Shown here: positions 60,009 through 64,000 of the stretch, one piece after another
Numbering within the stretch: position 1 is the first letter of the stretch
How the letters are laid out: each line of letters begins with the position of its first letter
Source: Arthrobacter sp. ATA002
GTDB taxonomy: Bacteria > Actinomycetota > Actinomycetes > Actinomycetales > Micrococcaceae
Assembly (NCBI RefSeq): GCF_026898095.1
Contig: NZ_CP114015.1
Span: 3,658,001 to 3,722,000 of the forward strand
DNA length: 64,000 nt
Direction of reading: 5' to 3'
Made by a program: the position numbers and the translations under genes
Notes under the pieces: generated by a model
Databases searched by the model: none
What the model was told of the DNA's origin: nothing
What the model saw: the letters and a program-made list of their open reading frames with translations, nothing else

Positions 60009-60284
60009 TCAGCCGCCGCCCAGCAGCTGCGGAATCTTGGCGAACATTTCGTTGGTGAACGAAACCATCTCCGCAATCATCCAGTGGCCGCAGACCAGCA
60101 GGGCAACCCCGACAGCGATGGCCTTGGGCACGAAGGACAGCGTGACTTCCTGGATTTGGGTGATGGACTGCACCAGCGACACGGCGAACCCCACCACAAG
60201 GGCGGTAATGAGCACGGGTGCCGACAGCTTGGCCGCGATCCAAAGCCCCTGCAGACCGATGTCGAGGACGGCGTTGGTATCCAT
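60009..60284 (-). CDS. fliQ: Flagellar export gate protein FliQ
   Basis: This 91-residue protein has two membrane hairpin segments: LWIAAKLSAPVLITALVVGF, then FVPKAIAVGVALLVCGHW, with SITQIQEVTLSF between. ATG 60284 overlaps the fliP stop (TGATG). The frame is open further upstream but inside fliP. Confidence 0.95.
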   Translation of the reverse strand: MDTNAVLDIGLQGLWIAAKLSAPVLITALVVGFAVSLVQSITQIQEVTLSFVPKAIAVGVALLVCGHWMIAEMVSFTNEMFAKIPQLLGGG

Positions 60285-61141
60285 CAGGTGCCGCCCTGAT
60301 AACTGTTGACCAGGGACGTGATGATCAGTCCCCACCCGTCAACGAGGATAAAAAGCAGAATCTTGAACGGCAGGGAGATCATCACCGGCGGCAGCATCAT
60401 CATGCCCATGGACATCAGCGCCGCCGAGACCACCAGGTCAATCACGAGGAAAGGAATGAAGATGACAAAACCGATGATGAAGGCGGCGCGCAGCTCCGAA
60501 ATCATGAACGCGGGAATCAGCGTCAGCAGCGGGACGTCCTCAGGGCTATCCGGGTTTTCACGGTCCGCGGCGCGGGTCATCAGCGCCACGTCCTCTTCCC
60601 GGGTATGAGCGAGCATGAACTGCCTCAGCGGGCCTGATCCGGTGTCAAGGGCGCCCTCGAAGGTGAGCTCGCCGTTCAGGAACGGCTGCACGGCAAGGGT
60701 GTTAATCTCCGTCAGGACCGGAGCCATGATGAACAGGGACAGGAACAGGGCCAGTCCCGCCAGCACCTGGTTCGGCGGGATCGACGGCAGGGACAGTGCG
60801 TTGCGGGTCATGGCCAGCACCACGAAGATCTTCGTGAACGAGGTCATCATCAACAGCAGTGCCGGAGCCACTGAAAGCAGGGTGATCCCGATCAGCGTGA
60901 CCACGGCGGTGGACGGGCCGCCGTCGGCGCCGTTGATGTCGATGCTCAGGCCTTCGCCGTCGTCGGGCGCGGCAGGGTCGGTGGGGGCCGCGGGATCGGC
61001 GGGCGCTGACGGGTCGAAGGTCACGGCGTGGGATGGGGCCGCGGCGGCCAGCGAGAGTGCCAGCATGACGACGAAGACGAGCAGAATGATCGAGAGGAAC
61101 CCGATCAGCCGTGGCTGCGGCCGGCGGTAGGCGACACTCAC
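60284..61141 (-). CDS. fliP: Flagellar export gate protein FliP
   Basis: FliP (285 residues) builds the export-gate core. A cleavable signal sequence (LSIILLVFVVMLALSLAAAA) is followed by a Pro/Ala/Asp-rich extension, then ALLLMMTSFTKIFVVLAMTR and RAAFIIGFVIFIPFLVIDL, family hallmarks. GTG 61141 overlaps the fliO stop (GTGA). The acidic Pro repeats after the signal peptide are unusual. Confidence 0.95.
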   Translation of the reverse strand: MSVAYRRPQPRLIGFLSIILLVFVVMLALSLAAAAPSHAVTFDPSAPADPAAPTDPAAPDDGEGLSIDINGADGGPSTAVVTLIGITLLSVAPALLLMMTSFTKIFVVLAMTRNALSLPSIPPNQVLAGLALFLSLFIMAPVLTEINTLAVQPFLNGELTFEGALDTGSGPLRQFMLAHTREEDVALMTRAADRENPDSPEDVPLLTLIPAFMISELRAAFIIGFVIFIPFLVIDLVVSAALMSMGMMMLPPVMISLPFKILLFILVDGWGLIITSLVNSYQGGT

Positions 61142-61599
61142 CCGTTCCTGCCCCGGCGAAGTGCAGCGGCGCCCTGCCGCCACGTGGCCGGCGAGAGCAC
61201 TGATCCTGCGAGGAGCGAACTGCCCTCCGGCTGCTGCCCGTTCAGGGCATGGGCAGGGCCCTCGGCACGGCGGCGCGGCCCCGTACGGCGGACCGGGCCG
61301 CCGGAGCTTGCAGCTTCCAAATACGTCTCGAAAGGAAGATCCTCGGGCTTCTCCGCTTCGGAGGTGTGGAGTACATTCACCGAGGCTTCGGTGACTCCCA
61401 GGAGAAAGCGCTGTCCGCCGGTCTCCACCACCACCACCGATGCTTTGGGAGTGATGGCCTGCCGGGTCACCACCTTCACGAGGGGTTCTGCTCCGGACAC
61501 CCGTGCGTCCCGGGTGATCCTTCGCTGGAACCACCAGACCAGGGCCAGGACCGCGCCGAGCGAGACCAGGACCCGGAGGATGAGGGCGGCGGTTTCCAC
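61138..61599 (-). CDS. fliO: Flagellar assembly protein FliO
   Basis: A 153-residue protein with one N-terminal membrane segment (LILRVLVSLGAVLALVWWFQ) and a small cytosolic domain containing VETGGQRFLLGVTEASVNVL, the FliO/FliZ-type motif. It assists assembly of FliP. The C-terminal third is low-complexity Arg/Gly/Ala. Confidence 0.88.
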   Translation of the reverse strand: METAALILRVLVSLGAVLALVWWFQRRITRDARVSGAEPLVKVVTRQAITPKASVVVVETGGQRFLLGVTEASVNVLHTSEAEKPEDLPFETYLEAASSGGPVRRTGPRRRAEGPAHALNGQQPEGSSLLAGSVLSPATWRQGAAALRRGRNG

Positions 61600-62295
61600 C
61601 TAGCTAAGCCCTTCGGCAACGTCGAGGATCTTGGTGATGCGAACGGCGTAGTCCTGGTCAATGACCACCACCTCGCCGTTGGCGATCAGACGCCCGTTCA
61701 GGAGGATGTCCGCGGGCGCTCCTGCGGAACGGTCGAGTTCGACCACCCGTCCCGGTTCCAGGTTCAGGACATCCCGGACGGCCATCCGGGTGTGGCCAAT
61801 GGCCACGGTCAACGCCATTTCGACGTTGTTAATGCGGCTCAGCTTGCCGGCCAGCGCGGCGTCGCTGCCGATTCCGTGGGGAGTATCGCGCAGCCGGATG
61901 GCGAACCAGCCGGCACGGCCCTCCGGTGCGTGCAGTTCAAAAATCACGGTGGACGGGTGGCTGAAAAGCGCTGAAGCGTCATCGATCCTGGTGTCACCCA
62001 AGACACCGACGCCGAGGGTCGAGCCCGCCGCCTCCAAGGCGGGACGCAGGATATCGGCTTCCGAGAGCAACGGCGACGTGGAACCGGCAACGTCGGCGAG
62101 CGGCGTGCTGCTGTCCAGTACCAGCGCCAGGTCCGCGGACTCGGAGCCCACGAAGGAAGCAGTGACGGCCGCGGCTGTCTCTTCCATCGGCACGCCGACG
62201 CCGGGGTAGGGCAGCGGCTCCAGCACGATCGAAGTGGGAAGCAGGCGGACAAGCGCTGAGGCGGCGTCCGTGTGCAGGGATGTGGGGATGCTCAT
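61600..62295 (-). CDS. fliN: Flagellar switch protein FliN
   Basis: Larger than enteric FliN at 231 residues, it has an N-terminal CheC-like extension and a C-terminal SpoA domain: VEMALTVAIGHTRMAVRDVL, ADILLNGRLIANGEVVVID and YAVRITKILD. It forms the lower C-ring with FliM. The stop is adjacent to the fliO start, and its start overlaps fliM by 4 bp. Confidence 0.93.
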   Translation of the reverse strand: MSIPTSLHTDAASALVRLLPTSIVLEPLPYPGVGVPMEETAAAVTASFVGSESADLALVLDSSTPLADVAGSTSPLLSEADILRPALEAAGSTLGVGVLGDTRIDDASALFSHPSTVIFELHAPEGRAGWFAIRLRDTPHGIGSDAALAGKLSRINNVEMALTVAIGHTRMAVRDVLNLEPGRVVELDRSAGAPADILLNGRLIANGEVVVIDQDYAVRITKILDVAEGLS

Positions 62296-63224
62296 GTATT
62301 ACTCTCCTCGGTACTGACGATGACGCCGGCAAGGCGTGAACCGCTGGATCCCGCAGCCGCCTGGGCCAGCCGGTGGCCCCCGACGGTTACGTTCAGCGGG
62401 CGGTGGCGGGCGTGTCCCAGATTCAGGACATCTCCGACGGCAAGGTTCAGGACCATTGCCGGTTTCACCGGAATCGAATCCAACTGCAGCAGGACCTCCA
62501 CCGGGACGTGGGCGAGCTGTCCGCGGATAAGTTCCGCCGGGGCTGCGGATGAGCCGGTGTTTCCCACCGGGTCAAGCTGCGGCAGCAGCGCTGCAGCGGG
62601 AATGGCCACGGTTGCCGGGACCGCGTTATCCCCCACCACCATTTCGAACCTTGCCACGATCATGGGGTCGGCGGAGGCAGCTGCCTGCGCAAACTGTGAG
62701 TTGTATTGGATGGAGGCGGGCGTCATCGGCGAGCGCAGGAGCGTCCCCAGAGCGTAGTGCAGCCCGTCCAGCGCGTCGTCCATGATGCGTTCCAGGAGCG
62801 CCTGCTCGATTTGGGTAAACTTCCGCTCCGGGGTTCCCTGAGCTCCGCTGGCACCGAGCATGTGTCCCACCCAGGACAATGCTGCCGCGGTGGGGAACTG
62901 GATGACAGCCTTCGCCCCAACGTTGGGAACATTGAACAGAACCATGCCCGTGACAGCCGGAAGCCCCGCGGCGTATTCGTCGTAGCTGAGAATCTCGACC
63001 CGCTCACTGGTTACTTGGGACAGCACCCTGACTTTGGCTGTCAGTTGGGTGCCCCACTGCCTGCCGAACGTGTCAAAGGCCATTTCCAGTACCCGGGCAT
63101 GCTCGCGGGCAAGAGTGGTGGGACGGCGGAAATCGTAAGCCTCCGGAGAGGCGGCGTTTGCGGGCACGCCAAGGGCAGTTGTTTCATGATGGACCGTCAC
63201 AGGTGCCACTATCGGCACCGCCAC
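62292..63224 (-). CDS. fliM: Flagellar switch protein FliM lacking the CheY-binding N-terminus
   Basis: A 310-residue C-ring protein. The middle domain reads YDFRRPTTLAREHARVLEMA and LFNVPNVGAKAVIQF, the C-terminal SpoA domain VEVLLQLDSIPVKPAMVLNL and LNVTVGGHRLAQAAA. The GTG start at 63224 has an ACGGAG site. The canonical N-terminal peptide (SQxEIDxLL), which binds phospho-CheY, is absent: the protein begins VAVPIVAPVTVHHE and an in-frame stop lies six codons upstream. Confidence 0.92.
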   Translation of the reverse strand: MAVPIVAPVTVHHETTALGVPANAASPEAYDFRRPTTLAREHARVLEMAFDTFGRQWGTQLTAKVRVLSQVTSERVEILSYDEYAAGLPAVTGMVLFNVPNVGAKAVIQFPTAAALSWVGHMLGASGAQGTPERKFTQIEQALLERIMDDALDGLHYALGTLLRSPMTPASIQYNSQFAQAAASADPMIVARFEMVVGDNAVPATVAIPAAALLPQLDPVGNTGSSAAPAELIRGQLAHVPVEVLLQLDSIPVKPAMVLNLAVGDVLNLGHARHRPLNVTVGGHRLAQAAAGSSGSRLAGVIVSTEESNT

Positions 63225-63265
63225 CGGCTCCGTAAGCCGTTAGACCCTGCTTTCGGCGGACGGGA

Positions 63266-64000
63266 CTACTGCTGGGCGGCGGGCGCTTGTCCGGAAACGA
63301 TGCCCGGAATTAGTTGCCGGACCTCTTCTGTTTGTCCGGAAAGCACCACTATGTCCACCCGGCGGTTCTGCGCCAGCTCCTCAGCGGACGTGCCCGACGT
63401 CAGCGGCCGGGATTCCCCATACCCCACGGCTCGAACCCGGCTGAACTCGACTCCCGATTCCTCCACCAGGTAACGCAGCACCTTCACGGCACGGGAACTG
63501 GACAGTTCCCAGTCCAGGGCATTGTCGGTGATCTGGCGGACCTGGGCGGTGTGCCCCTCCACCGAGGCGTGATAAGCGGTGGGAGCGACGATGGGGCCAA
63601 TGGTCTGCAAAACCTGCACGGCCTGGCCCGTGAGATCGGCGGCGTCGGGGGCGAAGAACATTTCCGAGCTCACCAGGCGGATGGTCAGCCCGCGGTCATC
63701 AATTTCAAACCGTACGGTGTCGTCCAGTCCCTGCTCCTGGAGACCGGCCCTGATGCGCTCCTGGAGCAGGGACAAATCCTGTACCTCCGCGGCGGCCAGG
63801 GCGGCCGGGTCCGCCGCGTCCGGAATTTCCAGTTCCGCTTCTCCCGCCCCGGGCAGAGCGGCATCCGGCTCCAGGGCTTCTTTGTCATCCACCTGCTCCG
63901 GTGAGGCAATGACACCGACGGCGGTGTCCACGGTGTTGGACTCAACCACGCCAAAGCCGGTGGCCAGGGAATCCCGAAGCTGTTCAAACTTCTGCTGGTC
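63266..64000 (-). CDS. motB: Flagellar motor protein MotB, C-terminal part (5' end off window)
   Basis: The visible part is the periplasmic, peptidoglycan-binding region of a stator subunit. The OmpA-like domain reads RLVSSEMFFAPDAADLTGQA, VEGHTAQV, WELSSSRAVKVLRYLVEES and NRRVDIVVL. The frame is open to the right edge (DQQKFEQLRDSLATGF), the plug/linker region after the membrane segment. Position just before fliM fits motA-motB-fliM order. Confidence 0.88.
   Translation of the reverse strand, partial: DQQKFEQLRDSLATGFGVVESNTVDTAVGVIASPEQVDDKEALEPDAALPGAGEAELEIPDAADPAALAAAEVQDLSLLQERIRAGLQEQGLDDTVRFEIDDRGLTIRLVSSEMFFAPDAADLTGQAVQVLQTIGPIVAPTAYHASVEGHTAQVRQITDNALDWELSSSRAVKVLRYLVEESGVEFSRVRAVGYGESRPLTSGTSAEELAQNRRVDIVVLSGQTEEVRQLIPGIVSGQAPAAQQ

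Overview
The window looks like chromosomal DNA from a high-GC actinobacterium, most likely Arthrobacter or a close Micrococcaceae relative. The rRNA sequence, two rrn operons without spacer tRNAs, CarD, SenX3-RegX3, DUF2516 and DUF4032 proteins, an OtsAB plus GlgE trehalose/glycogen set and frequent GTG starts all fit this. The genus call is inference from gene content and 16S features, not from a search.

Layout. 1-2.0 kb: a two-gene NAD-salvage operon (Prs-like enzyme plus nicotinamide phosphoribosyltransferase) on the minus strand behind a palindromic operator and a leaderless-looking promoter. 2.1-3.2 kb: tRNA-Thr(TGT) and a membrane-anchored DsbA-like protein. 3.4-10.7 kb: otsA-otsB, an MsiK/UgpC-type ABC ATPase, a DUF4032 kinase-fold protein, a GH13 alpha-glucosidase and an SRPBCC protein. 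10.8-24.9 kb: two almost identical rrn operons (16S-23S-5S, minus strand) in direct repeat, with one cargo gene between them, a thioester-domain LPXTG surface protein. 25.2-37.8 kb: the glycogen/trehalose block, with a maltokinase-GlgB fusion, treS and glgE overlapping on the minus strand, glgP divergent from glgE, and glgX convergent with glgP. 37.8-42.4 kb: rlmB, cysS, ispF, ispD, carD. 42.7-46.2 kb: a lipoprotein, regX3-senX3 and phoU, with a PHO-box-like repeat array between senX3 and phoU. 46.2-54.6 kb: gpmA, a methyltransferase-like gene, a DUF2516 gene, a trans-sulfuration PLP enzyme, tmk-holB, a secreted TAP-type hydrolase, and a TetR/membrane-protein pair. 54.6-64 kb: tRNA-Thr(CGT), then csrA and a flagellar export/switch operon (flhF-like, flhA, flhB, fliR, fliQ, fliP, fliO, fliN, fliM, motB) running off the right edge.

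How the genes work together. MsiK-type ATPase and GH13 enzymes would bring in and open oligosaccharides. OtsAB and TreS make or interconvert trehalose and maltose. Maltokinase and GlgE turn maltose into linear alpha-glucan, GlgB branches it, and GlgP and GlgX take it apart. The SenX3-RegX3-PhoU set senses phosphate. The flagellar genes form the type III export gate and C-ring.

Quality caveat. About twenty frameshifts interrupt otherwise intact conserved genes, nearly all within or beside short homopolymers, and the two rrn copies differ mostly by homopolymer length, including at universally conserved positions. I therefore read the frameshifts as sequencing/assembly indels. I annotate each gene over its full span as a CDS and give the break points, rather than calling pseudogenes.
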